Shown: positions 5,335 to 5,462 of the stretch, piece by piece
How the letters are laid out: each line of letters opens with the position of its first letter
How positions within the stretch are numbered: position 1 is the stretch's first letter
Assembly: GCA_014380705.1 (NCBI GenBank)
Contig: JACMJI010000283.1
Location: 1 to 5,462 of the forward strand
Length of the DNA stretch: 5,462 bases
Origin: Gorillibacterium sp.
Lineage (GTDB): Bacteria > Bacillota > Bacilli > Paenibacillales > NBRC-103111
Direction of reading: 5' to 3'
Translations under genes and position numbers: made by a program
The notes under the pieces: model-generated
The model's database searches: none
Told to the model about the DNA's origin: nothing
The model's input: only the letters and a program-made list of their open reading frames with translations

Positions 5335-5363
5335 AAATCCTGTATTTTTACAGGATTTTTTTT
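5335..5363 (+). terminator. Strong intrinsic terminator
   Basis: AAATCCTGTA (5335-5344) and TACAGGATTT (5349-5358) form a perfect 10-bp stem with a TTTT loop, followed by further T residues to 5363. It ends the plus-strand three-gene cluster. On the opposite strand the A-rich 5' flank is short, so it is mainly unidirectional. Confidence 0.93.
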
Positions 5364-5462
5364 GTGTCACACGCGTTAGTGACCAAATGTGTATGATTTA
5401 TCGACCAGAATCCCTCTCCCCCTGGTCCAGGCAAATCCAATCAAGAATCTATAGATGTGGCG
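5364..5462. other. Window end, no supported gene
   Basis: The last 99 bases hold no gene I can support. CCTGGTCCAGG (5421-5431) is a perfect palindrome around a central T, and GTCAC/GTGAC (5366-5382) is a short inverted repeat. One minus-strand frame is open from the window edge to a TAA at 5378-5376 (28 codons), so the 3' end of a minus-strand gene cannot be excluded. Confidence 0.3.

Noticed and set aside
5376..5462. Open minus-strand frame at the window end ending in TAA, as a partial gene
   Set aside because: Only 28 codons are visible and that length is common by chance. The translation shows no recognisable motif, so I did not call it a gene.
1..5462. Defence system, toxin-antitoxin pair, CRISPR array, biosynthetic cluster or mobile element
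   Set aside because: No nuclease, transposase, integrase, repeat-spacer pattern or paired toxin-antitoxin genes were found. The 33-aa ORF has no partner gene that would support a toxin-antitoxin reading.

Overview
The window looks like a chromosomal segment of a low-to-moderate-GC, Gram-positive, endospore-forming Bacillota, most likely Paenibacillaceae (Brevibacillus or Paenibacillus). The clues are strong AGGAGG-type ribosome binding sites, intrinsic terminators with T-tracts, a secreted protein built from S-layer homology (SLH) repeats, a DinB-fold protein typical of bacilli, and small membrane proteins of Bacillus-type DUF families. The genus is an inference. No tRNA, rRNA, CRISPR array, transposase or prophage gene is visible.

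Left part (1-1250, + strand): the 3' end of an SMP-30/gluconolactonase/regucalcin-like gene, then after 54 bp a complete esterase-D/tributyrin-esterase-like serine hydrolase. A perfect 16-bp palindrome lies over the esterase stop codon. Further down, a bidirectional terminator (about 1207-1252) separates the esterase from the convergent SLH gene.

Middle (1278-2700): a secreted, three-repeat SLH protein on the minus strand and a DinB-like protein on the plus strand are transcribed divergently from a 200-bp intergenic region with a candidate promoter in each direction. A long imperfect hairpin (2630-2697) closes the DinB gene and also has a good T-tract on the minus strand.

Gene-poor stretch (2621-3145): a 33-codon minus-strand ORF with a perfect Shine-Dalgarno site, and upstream of it a roughly 54-codon open stretch that reads like the C-terminal remnant of a larger unidentified gene, cut off by the terminator of the next gene.

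Right part (3146-5363): a minus-strand sugar phosphate isomerase/epimerase (TIM barrel) that probably starts with TTG, a 276-bp divergent intergenic region with small inverted repeats, then three small plus-strand genes: a DUF2500-like membrane protein, a soluble protein with a C-terminal zinc ribbon, and a DUF3951-like one-helix membrane protein. They end at a strong intrinsic terminator (5335-5363).

The genes do not form one pathway. Two sugar-related enzymes (lactonase-like, isomerase-like), a general hydrolase, a cell-surface protein and a small membrane-associated cluster lie side by side. I see no convincing new multi-gene system. The items most worth checking are the unannotated 33-aa ORF, the gene remnant beside it, and the uncharacterised three-gene cluster.
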